This document shows, in pieces, positions 1 through 7,252 of a DNA stretch of 7,278 bases (position 1 is its first letter; each line of letters opens with the position of its first letter). Position numbers and translations under genes: made by a program. The stretch is from an uncultured Saprospiraceae bacterium (GTDB lineage Bacteria > Bacteroidota > Bacteroidia > Chitinophagales > Saprospiraceae). A model generated the notes under the pieces. The model did not search any database. It was not told the DNA's origin and was given only the letters and a program-made list of their open reading frames with translations. The stretch is taken from positions 1 through 7,278 of the forward strand of contig CALDEO010000102.1 in NCBI GenBank assembly GCA_937942465.1. The letters run 5' to 3'.

Positions 1-108
1 TTCTAAATTATCTAATAAAGCAAGATTGTCTAAAGCGCTAGCATTCAAATCAAAGCTCTCGCCTTGACATATATCAGCAATCGTAGCAATAGCTCCAATT
101 GTAGGACA
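1..108 (-). repeat. Internal protein repeat, copy 2, cut by the window edge
   Basis: Residues 1771-1806 begin CPTIGAIATIADIC and contain FDLNAS. They match copy 1 at residues 1250-1285, exactly 521 codons earlier. The window edge cuts the module, so it cannot be told whether the whole downstream block (the rest of the module, the Ig-like domain and the jelly roll) is repeated too. Confidence 0.75.
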
Positions 109-3100
109 AACAAAACAAGTTGGTTCATCATACATGCCAGCTGCTGAGCACATAACCGGTGAAGTACCTCCTGTACTACAACCAGTACCAGCGAAAGAAA
201 CATTATCTAAGAAAATAGCCTCTGCACCTGAGTTAGATGTAAATGAAACTACTAATGTAGCTGTACTAACTCCGCTGATCGCAGCGGTCATACTCATCCA
301 ACTACCTTCAAGACCTAGATTATCTATATCCATACCTGAGGTATTTAATATAGAAGTACTTGTACCATCATTATATTGTAATTCGATTATTATAGCATCC
401 GCAGTTTCCCAACCAGTAGATGCAACGAATAAATCCATACTAAAGTCAACCTGTGTACAAGTAGACACATCTACTGCATCAAATGTAAGTACAACTGTAC
501 CGTCTGTATCACTTAACTGATATCCTTGAACACCATCTGTAAATGCTCCTACAGTACCAGCAAAAGTTGTAAATCCAACAAAGTCGCCATCAGATAATCC
601 TGCAGTACTCCCAGTGGTAAGGAATGTCGCATCGACTCCCATCTCCACACCATCCGTTGTGAAATCTACTTCTGATTGCCCTACATTATTGACAAGGTCA
701 TGATCTGTAGTTCCATCTTGGATATCCATATATTGACCTGCTTCAACACCGTTTTCAAAACTTGTCGATGCTAATATTTGATCTACCAAAGTGGTCATTT
801 GTTCGTCTGTATCGTCTGCATCAGTAATCGTTACTGGTACAGCTGTTTCCATATCGCTAGGATCTCCAGCCATTGTGATGGTAACACAGTATTCATCAGT
901 TGCAGCACCTTCATTACCTACATAGGCATGCGTACTTACTACACCATTGATGTCTACATTAAACATTCCTGTCATACCAGGGCTTAATGCTGTAAAGCAA
1001 ACCTCCAAATCATAACTCGTACTCGTCACACAAGATGGAGTAGCAGTTACATTAGAGATTTCTCTTATTGTAACATCTATTGTTGCAGGTAGACTTTCAC
1101 ATCCATTACTGTTATTAGTAACATAATATGTTGTAACACCCGCGACACTAGAATCTGGCGTTGGAGCCACATTAGAACCTGTAGGGCTACCTACACTTGG
1201 ATCGCTAGTGTACCATGTAAGTGTACCTTCTATTGTAAAAGCTGTTAATTGAGCTGTTGTTGCATTCAAGCAATATGTCAGATCAGAAGTAATCGGTGCC
1301 GTCGATAAAGGAGATACTAATAGTTCGATACATGAGCTTGACTGACAATCAACCATAGTCGGTGTCGGAGACAGTATTGCACAAATCTGGTATGTGCCTG
1401 GTGCTAAAGCACTACCCACTCCTACTAATGAGGCCATCTGATTTGGATCAGCTCCCGTTAATGCAGCATTCGCTACTACACCTAGGCTTGTACCTCCTAC
1501 ATAAACATCCGCTGGTAATGGGTTATTTGTTCCGAAATGAACAAAATCAACACCCAAATCTGCCTCACCATTATCAGCCATAGACATCATGGCTAATCCT
1601 GAAGCATTCAAATCAAAAGTCATTCCAGCACAAATATTGGCTGGGTCGGCTAGAGATCCAATAGCGGGGCAAGATGAACATAATGCCGCTGATGCTACTA
1701 TATTAATTTCAGCTGTAGATTCACAACCGTTAGGATCTGTAAACAGAACGAATACGATCTGATCCATTGTTATATTACTTACTGTAGTCGATGACAATTC
1801 TATTGTAGATAAGAATGCCGCCGGTACAGAATTAGGGTCTGTTGAATAAAAACTATGAGTCGCAGCACTGTAAGCTGGCGTCATATCGATTGTTGTTAAG
1901 TCTATGCTCTGCGTACCATCATTACATACAGCAGCTGGTTGTACATTGACAGCCAGTGGAGTACCCGTCGGTTGAGCTAAGACTTGAACATTAGATGCAA
2001 TGGTTGCAGCACAACCTGAGTCATCAGTAGCTCCTACAATATCATATGAACCAGGACACAAGTCCGTGACTGTAAATGGTAAAGCAACACTACTGATAGA
2101 ATTTAATGTTCCATTAATAGTAAAATCAATATCGTATGAATTTGTTGAAGATGTTGCTCCAAAATCAAAAACTAAAGTACCATCACATGGAGCACATGAT
2201 GATGGTTGCGTAGATCCTGATATTATAATATCTGCTGTAGGTCTAATGTTAACACAAACCTCGTCAGTAGCAGTATTACCGCTACATAAAGCGCCTCCTT
2301 CATCTGTTATAGATAATAGGCTCACTTTTATTTCTCCTGCTGTCGGGCCAGTAATCATAATAGTACCGCCACTTGCTATAGATACGGTAGGTTGAGCAAC
2401 ACCATCAATGGCATACTCTACAGTATAATTAGGTCCTGTACCTCCTGTAATTGTTACTGGGATTGCAATCGCAGCCATGTCTGCAAGACATACATCAAAT
2501 GATCCTGTGATACTTGCATCAGGGCAAGATATATTAGCTACTAATACCTCAGTCGTTGCATCTGCTTCATCGGGAGCACCTACTGGACAATTGGCAGCAT
2601 CAAAAGGATCTACGATTGCTTGAAAACTAAAGCTTGCACTTGGGCAAGAATCTGCAGACACAGTATAGTTAGTACAGAACTCCATATTAGCTGGAGTCGA
2701 ATCGTAACCACCAGATCCACCACCACCAGTGCTGGCATCTGTGATCGTATATACACAAGCCGTTGGCATTGCATTTCCGCTACCCGTATTCCAGTTAGCC
2801 GCTGTATTAATTATTGCAGCAACTGCAGCTCCTGTACCTGATGGGTTGGTAGCACAAGCAAATGATGGATCATCAGACTCACTACCTACTCCACCTGTAC
2901 CTACTGCTACAGCAGATACACCATCTACTAAACCTGGAGGTAAAGCAGAAGTTTCAGAATTTGAACCACCTGCGGCCCAAATATTTGCATTATTATTTAA
3001 ACCTGCAAGAAGTCCCCACTGTGCCATAGCACCTGCTGGATCTCCACACATACCGAATACTTGATCACCACCATTATTGAAGGCTATACCTCCACCTGTA

Positions 3101-5418
3101 GCTGCACCTGGACCTGAGACCATTGCTCCACCACTTGTTATACATATCTGAGTACCTGCTGGCACATCAGCTGCAGGCGCAGTCCATGTGACTAAGCCGC
3201 TTTCTCCAGTATTAAATCCTGTAGCATTACTTGTACCATAACTTGCATCTGTAAAATTGATGGCTGTAGCACTTGCGATATTAACCATTGTTACAAAACA
3301 AAAGGACTCTGGTGAATTGTCATTAGTCATCCAAGTAAATGCAATATCACCTGCTACTAATGTACTACAATCAGAGGCAGTAGGTGCAACAGGTTCTGGT
3401 ATTGGGAATGTCTCTACCGTTGTAAATGAAGTACCAGCATCACTAGATACTTGCCAAGTAACTGTACCACCTGGAGGTAATTGATCACCATCAAAACATA
3501 ATGTTATATCTGTTTCTGGACAGGTATCTACAGGTCCTGCGACACCATCTATTGTTACAACAAAATTTTCTGGACATACTGGAGGCAACTCACAGTTGTC
3601 AAGTATTGTTAATGTTAATGGTGCTGAACAACCACTGCCATCAGTCACGACTACTTCGTAGTCACCCATTGTTGCAGAAGTATTCAATAAGAATGCACCA
3701 GACTCTTGAGGTCCTGCAATGGATACTCCAGGGCTACCAGCTGCTATATCGAATAACTCAAACATCAAGTCGTCACCGCCTGTAATAAACGGGGCAACAT
3801 TAACTGCTCCTGCTGGAGAATCACCAGCATCACAATCTATAGTTAACTGAGTAGCTGCCATTGGCTCTACCACTGTTATTGTAAATAATTCTGTTTCATA
3901 ACATTCATTAGGGTTGCTCTGAGCATGTGGCTCACCTTGAGTACCACAACAGTTGGTATAATCATCCCATACTAAACCGAATGTATAACTACCTGCTGCT
4001 GGAAAAGAAGCGACCGTATATGTCATTGTAGTAGTCTCCCCTGCTACAACATATGTAGCCCAAGCATCATTAGATCCTGTTATTGGGTTGAATACATATG
4101 AGCCTGTCTGCGTACTTGACGCTGGAGGCATACCAGATACCGTACCTGATGAAACATTCTGATAGTTATATATCTCAACTGTGAAAGTCACAGGAGTTGT
4201 AGTTGTACAAAAAGAAGTAGCATCTGCATAGAATACAAATGCTGGGTCATTATTGGCTTGACCTGGTGTAGGATGATCAGTATATCCCCACTCTGCGGCT
4301 AGTGCTGCTTGATCTCCACATGATGAAGGTGTATATGCACCTGGAGTCCATGCGTCTCCAGTAGTACCTGTAGCTACACCACCACCATTATCTAGATTCT
4401 GCCCATTGGCATCTTGTGTCGTACTTGTGATCTCACCATCAGTATGTGATGGACTCCCATTAGATCCTGCATTGGTACCTGCTCTTGCGTAAGATGAGTT
4501 ACATCCTACAAATGTTGAAGAGTTAGGATTCATATCAAACCAAAAATCTGTATCACTCAATGAAGGCATTGTAAATGTACCTGGAGCAGCAGTCGTATTA
4601 CATGGACATGCATCATCTGTAGGTAGTATCTGAACCCCAGTTGCATTGCCATTATCTCCTCTACCCATGGCAACAGATCCGAAGATATTGTTGACAATAC
4701 CATCCATATCGTTATCACCTAAAGTGTAAGACTGTCCTGCTATTTGTATTGTTACGTGATCAGCATTACCTGATGCACCACCTACGGTTGTCTGTCCACC
4801 AGTAGTTGTATTGGTTGTACCCCAGTATATACCATCATGCGCCGAACCGTCTGGTAAAAACACCATAACTTGGTCTCCGTCAGTCGCTGAACTGTTGTCT
4901 ATTGTAAATCCTGATGCAGCTGGCCAATATCTAGAAGCATTGGCTGGATCACAAACATCAAATGCCAATAATGGATCACTTAAAATATCCGTTAATAAAC
5001 CAGCATTGAAATCACCCGCATTGCCACCACCGCCAACTGCAGTATTACCAACTAGTCCATTATCTCCAAAACTACCACCGACTCCACAAGAACCTGTTGG
5101 GTCATTAGAGCAACCAATCAAGAAAACTCCTGAAGCTGGTATCATCGTACCTGGAGGAATAAGCACAGCCCACTCAGAGTTAGTAGCTACCATACAACCA
5201 ATCACTGTACCCGGAGGTCCCAGTATCTCGACCATACCATCGTTACATCCATCAGATTGTCCGGCATCGCCAGAAACTTCTCCAATGACGACATTGTCAT
5301 ACTGGCCAGCAGACATAACACATGCTGCATTATCAACTGTAGGACATTGTGCCGACATAGAAAATGACATGAGTATGCACAGGGCATAAATAGGAATTAA
5401 AAGAATTGAGTTCTTCAT
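1..5418 (-). CDS. Giant secreted multidomain surface protein (adhesin-like), C-terminus outside window
   Basis: The frame is open for 1806 codons from ATG at 5418 to the left edge without a stop, so the C-terminus is missing. Residues 1-23 form a signal peptide (K2, hydrophobic core 5-19, likely cut A23/Q24), giving export by Sec. Residues about 40-390 resemble a lamin-tail domain: an early VVIGEVS strand, IPPGTMIPASG, and a closing HPTPGQANN at 382-390. They include a DNDMDG (235-240) calcium-loop-like motif. Residues about 522-609 and 1080-1140 are beta-sandwich modules of SprB/PKD type ending in a GC turn (C1136). Residues about 690-900 resemble a module of other Bacteroidota secreted proteins (recalled, not searched). 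Residues 1378-1453 match the CHU_C-associated Ig-like domain (YC, W1402 in TWYTSDP, TTYYV, GCES at C1440). Residues 1545-1743 look like a jelly roll ending FLDNVSF. No catalytic site is recognised. Surface binding or gliding adhesion is inferred, as is a type IX sorting domain beyond the window. No Shine-Dalgarno precedes the start. Confidence 0.9.
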   Translation of the reverse strand, partial: MKNSILLIPIYALCILMSFSMSAQCPTVDNAACVMSAGQYDNVVIGEVSGDAGQSDGCNDGMVEILGPPGTVIGCMVATNSEWAVLIPPGTMIPASGVFLIGCSNDPTGSCGVGGSFGDNGLVGNTAVGGGGNAGDFNAGLLTDILSDPLLAFDVCDPANASRYWPAASGFTIDNSSATDGDQVMVFLPDGSAHDGIYWGTTNTTTGGQTTVGGASGNADHVTIQIAGQSYTLGDNDMDGIVNNIFGSVAMGRGDNGNATGVQILPTDDACPCNTTAAPGTFTMPSLSDTDFWFDMNPNSSTFVGCNSSYARAGTNAGSNGSPSHTDGEITSTTQDANGQNLDNGGGVATGTTGDAWTPGAYTPSSCGDQAALAAEWGYTDHPTPGQANNDPAFVFYADATSFCTTTTPVTFTVEIYNYQNVSSGTVSGMPPASSTQTGSYVFNPITGSNDAWATYVVAGETTTMTYTVASFPAAGSYTFGLVWDDYTNCCGTQGEPHAQSNPNECYETELFTITVVEPMAATQLTIDCDAGDSPAGAVNVAPFITGGDDLMFELFDIAAGSPGVSIAGPQESGAFLLNTSATMGDYEVVVTDGSGCSAPLTLTILDNCELPPVCPENFVVTIDGVAGPVDTCPETDITLCFDGDQLPPGGTVTWQVSSDAGTSFTTVETFPIPEPVAPTASDCSTLVAGDIAFTWMTNDNSPESFCFVTMVNIASATAINFTDASYGTSNATGFNTGESGLVTWTAPAADVPAGTQICITSGGAMVSGPGAATGGGIAFNNGGDQVFGMCGDPAGAMAQWGLLAGLNNNANIWAAGGSNSETSALPPGLVDGVSAVAVGTGGVGSESDDPSFACATNPSGTGAAVAAIINTAANWNTGSGNAMPTACVYTITDASTGGGGSGGYDSTPANMEFCTNYTVSADSCPSASFSFQAIVDPFDAANCPVGAPDEADATTEVLVANISCPDASITGSFDVCLADMAAIAIPVTITGGTGPNYTVEYAIDGVAQPTVSIASGGTIMITGPTAGEIKVSLLSITDEGGALCSGNTATDEVCVNIRPTADIIISGSTQPSSCAPCDGTLVFDFGATSSTNSYDIDFTINGTLNSISSVALPFTVTDLCPGSYDIVGATDDSGCAATIASNVQVLAQPTGTPLAVNVQPAAVCNDGTQSIDLTTIDMTPAYSAATHSFYSTDPNSVPAAFLSTIELSSTTVSNITMDQIVFVLFTDPNGCESTAEINIVASAALCSSCPAIGSLADPANICAGMTFDLNASGLAMMSMADNGEADLGVDFVHFGTNNPLPADVYVGGTSLGVVANAALTGADPNQMASLVGVGSALAPGTYQICAILSPTPTMVDCQSSSCIELLVSPLSTAPITSDLTYCLNATTAQLTAFTIEGTLTWYTSDPSVGSPTGSNVAPTPDSSVAGVTTYYVTNNSNGCESLPATIDVTIREISNVTATPSCVTSTSYDLEVCFTALSPGMTGMFNVDINGVVSTHAYVGNEGAATDEYCVTITMAGDPSDMETAVPVTITDADDTDEQMTTLVDQILASTSFENGVEAGQYMDIQDGTTDHDLVNNVGQSEVDFTTDGVEMGVDATFLTTGSTAGLSDGDFVGFTTFAGTVGAFTDGVQGYQLSDTDGTVVLTFDAVDVSTCTQVDFSMDLFVASTGWETADAIIIELQYNDGTSTSILNTSGMDIDNLGLEGSWMSMTAAISGVSTATLVVSFTSNSGAEAIFLDNVSFAGTGCSTGGTSPVMCSAAGMYDEPTCFVCPTIGAIATIADICQGESFDLNASALDNLALLDNLE
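1564..1671 (-). repeat. Internal protein repeat, copy 1 (CxxCP...FDLNAS module)
   Basis: These codons encode residues 1250-1285, beginning CPAIGSLADPANIC and containing FDLNAS. The segment aligns without gaps to residues 1771-1806, with 19 of 36 identical by hand count. Both copies are preceded by a Cys three residues before CP. The DNA is identical over GCATTCAAATCAAA but has otherwise diverged, so this is an old protein-level duplication and not a recent DNA repeat. In this copy the module continues for about 90 more residues before the Ig-like domain. Confidence 0.75.
5350..5418 (-). other. Sec signal peptide of the giant surface protein
   Basis: Residues 1-23 have a single Lys at position 2, a hydrophobic core (ILLIPIYALCILM) and the sequence SMSA before Gln24. 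This is the usual Bacteroidota signal peptidase I pattern of Ala followed by Gln. Cys14 lies inside the core with no LxxC lipobox followed by a linker, so a lipoprotein is unlikely. It supports 5418 as the true start and marks the product as periplasmic, surface-exposed or released. Confidence 0.85.
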
Positions 5419-5475
5419 TCTAGCAGGTTGAGTTAGGTTATCTATCAGTTCGTCTCTAATATAAAATAGGCCTTC

Positions 5476-5495
5476 TATAAGTCTCCGTACTTATA
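5476..5495 (-). promoter_or_regulatory. Inverted repeat in the predicted 5' leader of the giant gene
   Basis: TATAAGT (5476-5482) and ACTTATA (5489-5495) are perfect 7-base inverted arms around a 6-base loop. The repeat lies just after the predicted transcription start, so it could form a hairpin at the 5' end of the mRNA, which may stabilise it, or act as an operator. The arms are AT-rich, so chance cannot be excluded. Confidence 0.35.
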
Positions 5496-5503
5496 TTATC
5501 TAG

Positions 5504-5511
5504 CAAAAATA
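5504..5511 (-). promoter_or_regulatory. Candidate Bacteroidota -7 promoter box for the giant surface gene
   Basis: Read on the minus strand this is TATTTTTG, a full match to the Bacteroidota TAnnTTTG element used by the primary sigma factor of this phylum. It is the only such match I found in the intergenic region. It would place transcription start near 5498, about 80 bases before the ATG at 5418. The expected TTTG-like -33 box is poor (CTAG at 19-base spacing), so the promoter may be weak or need an activator. Confidence 0.5.
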
Positions 5512-5545
5512 AGATTAACTATGTGACTACCTAGCTAAGAATGGA

Positions 5546-5565
5546 TAAATAATATATATTATTTA
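5546..5565. promoter_or_regulatory. Perfect 20-bp AT-only palindrome, candidate regulator site
   Basis: Ten base pairs on each side of the centre at 5555/5556 are perfectly complementary (TAAATAATAT and its complement); symmetry breaks at the next base on each side. The element lies about 35-54 bases upstream of the candidate -7 box of the giant gene, and between that promoter and the terminator of the upstream gene. This is where an activator site or an AT-rich UP-type element would be expected. Function is inferred from position and symmetry only. Confidence 0.4.
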
Positions 5566-5576
5566 ATTCTGTACAT

Positions 5577-5601
5577 AAAAAACTGTAATCTACCAGATTA
5601 C
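5577..5601 (-). terminator. Intrinsic terminator of the FAD oxidoreductase gene
   Basis: On the minus strand, 5601 to 5585 reads GTAATCT, a GGT loop, then AGATTAC, a perfect 7-bp stem. It is followed by AG and a run of six T (5582-5577). The hairpin starts about 56 bases after the oxidoreductase stop codon. The stem is not GC-rich, but the T-run directly after it makes a rho-independent terminator the best reading. It separates this gene from the giant surface gene downstream. Confidence 0.7.
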
Positions 5602-5657
5602 GCTTGATATTTTTAAACTATTCCAAGTGAAATTTTAAGATTTTTATAAAAGTTAAA

Positions 5658-6713
5658 TTACTCAATATCATATTTTCTAATATCAACTTCCTCCGTTAAT
5701 GGAGTCCCATTTTCTATAAACCCAATTAATTCTTTAACGAAAAAAGGACCTAGAGAAGAACCCTTTGCACCCATACCATTGCATACGTATACGTTGTTAT
5801 ATTCTTGATGTTGCCCTACTAATGGTTTTCTAGTTTTGGTAGCTGGACGGATACCTGCAATATGTCTAACAATCGTATACTCACAATCAATAATACCAGC
5901 CAAAACAGATATCAAACGTTCACGTTCTTTTTCTGTAGTCTCTACATCTGTGAACATCTTATTGTAGCCTGAGCCAATCCAATACTCATCATTGCCCAAA
6001 GGAGTTACAAATATCTTATCTCGATAATTATCATTCAGCTTTAGATTTGGTGCATTTATAATAAGTACTTGCCCTTTGACCGGATCGAATGGTAAATAGC
6101 TAAACAATGGATTTTCCCTTACGGCAAACCCTTCGCAGAATACGATCTTATCAGCAGTGTAGTCTTTATACGTCACCTTATCTGCTACAGACAATGCCGT
6201 ATGATCTAACTTCTCCTCTAAGAAGCATTCTTTACTTTTTAGATATTCTCTCCAGTCGACTACTAGGTCAGCAATACGAAGCTGATAGCCTTGCTTGATC
6301 GTACCGTATGTACCCGTTGATTTTAGTCCCTTATTTGCGTAAGCTGCATCTATCTCACTACTCATGTATGGGACATAACTCTCATCTCCCGTACGTTGCA
6401 TCCAAGCATTTTCTTCCTTGGGAGTATGTAATACCCGTATCACCTCTCGATCGATCAAGTAGGTCTTTCCTAATATTGCTGACAATGCATCGTAGGTCGA
6501 TAACGCTTCAAGTACAAGCTCTTCTATTTTCCAAGATTTCACATAGTTTCTACCAGTGATCGGATTGATAATACCTGCGGCAATTTTGCTAGACGCTTCA
6601 TGATGATGATTATCAATAACCAGTACTTTCTTACCTAAGTGTAATAACTTTAAAGATAAGATAGTACCTATAATTCCCTGACCAACTATTATATAATCGT
6701 ACTTTTGCAGCAT
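5658..6713 (-). CDS. FAD-dependent oxidoreductase, D-amino-acid oxidase (DAO) fold, MnmC/ThiO-like
   Basis: The product is 351 residues, a normal length for a single-domain DAO-family flavoenzyme, probably cytosolic because it has no signal peptide. A beta-alpha-beta FAD site opens the protein: YDYIIVGQGIIG with G11-x-G13-xx-G16, then D34 closing the second strand for ribose binding. ASSKIAAGIINP (40-51) is the second FAD-contact region. The C-terminal part has AGIRPAT (286-292) and NGMGAKGSSLGP (312-323), the usual closing FAD-binding segment. Family members oxidise C-N bonds of amino acids or, in the MnmC C-domain, the cmnm side chain of tRNA uridine 34; the substrate here is unknown. I chose the ATG at 6713 because family members begin a few residues before the first strand. 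An in-frame ATG at 6770 would add 19 unconserved residues and overlap the divergent gene. A terminator follows the stop. Confidence 0.85.
   Translation of the reverse strand: MLQKYDYIIVGQGIIGTILSLKLLHLGKKVLVIDNHHHEASSKIAAGIINPITGRNYVKSWKIEELVLEALSTYDALSAILGKTYLIDREVIRVLHTPKEENAWMQRTGDESYVPYMSSEIDAAYANKGLKSTGTYGTIKQGYQLRIADLVVDWREYLKSKECFLEEKLDHTALSVADKVTYKDYTADKIVFCEGFAVRENPLFSYLPFDPVKGQVLIINAPNLKLNDNYRDKIFVTPLGNDEYWIGSGYNKMFTDVETTEKERERLISVLAGIIDCEYTIVRHIAGIRPATKTRKPLVGQHQEYNNVYVCNGMGAKGSSLGPFFVKELIGFIENGTPLTEEVDIRKYDIE
6700..6707 (+). promoter_or_regulatory. Candidate -7 promoter box for the RNA methyltransferase gene
   Basis: TACTTTTG fits the Bacteroidota TAnnTTTG consensus completely. 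A partial -33 box (CCTG, 6677-6680) lies 19 bases upstream. The box ends seven bases before the ATG at 6715, so transcription would begin at or just before the start codon and the mRNA would be leaderless or nearly so. The site overlaps codons 3-5 of the divergent oxidoreductase gene. A chance match is possible. Confidence 0.35.
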
Positions 6714-6714
6714 T

Positions 6715-7215
6715 ATGAAAGCTTTGAATTTTGAAGAGATAAAGATAGCTAAACAAGCCTTGACTAGCACTAGTAAGCGAATATCAATTATATTGGATCA
6801 TTTTAGATCAGAAGATAATATCGCTCATATTTTTAGATTAGCCGATGCATTCCGAGTAGAACATATCTATATATTGACAGATGATGACACCTTCAAATGG
6901 AACGTAATCGAACGAAAATCAAGGTCTTGCTCCAATCATATTAAATACTCAATACACCAAAATATAGATGAGATTCTATCCATCACAGATCAACAACTCG
7001 TTGCCTTGGAATGGACCGACACAAGTATAGCTATCGATACAATACCTGTGGATGATCACCCCATCATAATAGTACTAGGCAATGAACGGGCAGGTATAGA
7101 CAAAGACATACTCAAGCATTGCACTCAGTCGGTACATATACCCATGTATGGGAATAACAGCTCCATGAATGTAGCTATGGCTGCAGGGATCGCAATCTAT
7201 GCTCTCCGTAGGTAG
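6715..7215 (+). CDS. SpoU/TrmH-family RNA 2'-O-methyltransferase
   Basis: This 166-residue protein is close to a bare SPOUT domain, similar in size to TrmL and shorter than TrmH. Enzymes of this family transfer a methyl group from S-adenosylmethionine to a ribose 2'-OH in tRNA or rRNA, acting as dimers with a C-terminal trefoil knot. Motif 1 is D28-HFRSEDN-IAHIFR41, with N35 and R41 at the conserved positions (R41 matching the catalytic Arg). Motif 2 is LGNERAG (121-127) with the conserved E124. Motif 3 is IPMYG (142-146) followed by SSMNVAMAAGIAIY, which forms the knot and cofactor loop. Two commonly conserved Gly positions differ: NxG is NIA (A37) and AFG is AFR (R47). The target nucleotide cannot be told from sequence. 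The gene is divergent from the FAD oxidoreductase, with one base between start codons, and has no Shine-Dalgarno. Confidence 0.9.
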   Translation: MKALNFEEIKIAKQALTSTSKRISIILDHFRSEDNIAHIFRLADAFRVEHIYILTDDDTFKWNVIERKSRSCSNHIKYSIHQNIDEILSITDQQLVALEWTDTSIAIDTIPVDDHPIIIVLGNERAGIDKDILKHCTQSVHIPMYGNNSSMNVAMAAGIAIYALRR

Positions 7216-7252
7216 TGACGATACCGATGACCTAATTATAAGTGATATAGTG

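Noticed and set aside
4654..4662. RGD tripeptide (R253-G-D) in the surface protein, suggesting integrin binding
   Set aside because: A three-residue match in a Gly/Asp-rich protein is expected by chance, and nothing in the window suggests an animal host.
5202..5387. Minus-strand 61-codon frame near the start of the giant gene
   Set aside because: It overlaps the N-terminal codons of the giant gene in another frame and has no recognisable features.
134..5389. Several plus-strand open frames of 69-192 codons across the left part
   Set aside because: They lie opposite a continuous 1806-codon minus-strand frame with a signal peptide and recognisable domains. Their translations are low in complexity and match no family, so they are shadows.
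1..5418. CRISPR array or DNA tandem repeat within the repetitive-looking region
   Set aside because: The apparent repetition comes from biased codons for Thr, Gly, Ala, Ser and Asp. No direct repeats with regular short spacing were found.
6107..6559. Two plus-strand frames inside the oxidoreductase gene
   Set aside because: They are antisense to a well-supported FAD enzyme and show no conserved motif.
6714..6770. Longer start for the FAD oxidoreductase at 6770
   Set aside because: The extra 19 residues are antisense to the methyltransferase start and precede the normal N-terminus of the family, which begins just before the GxGxxG strand.
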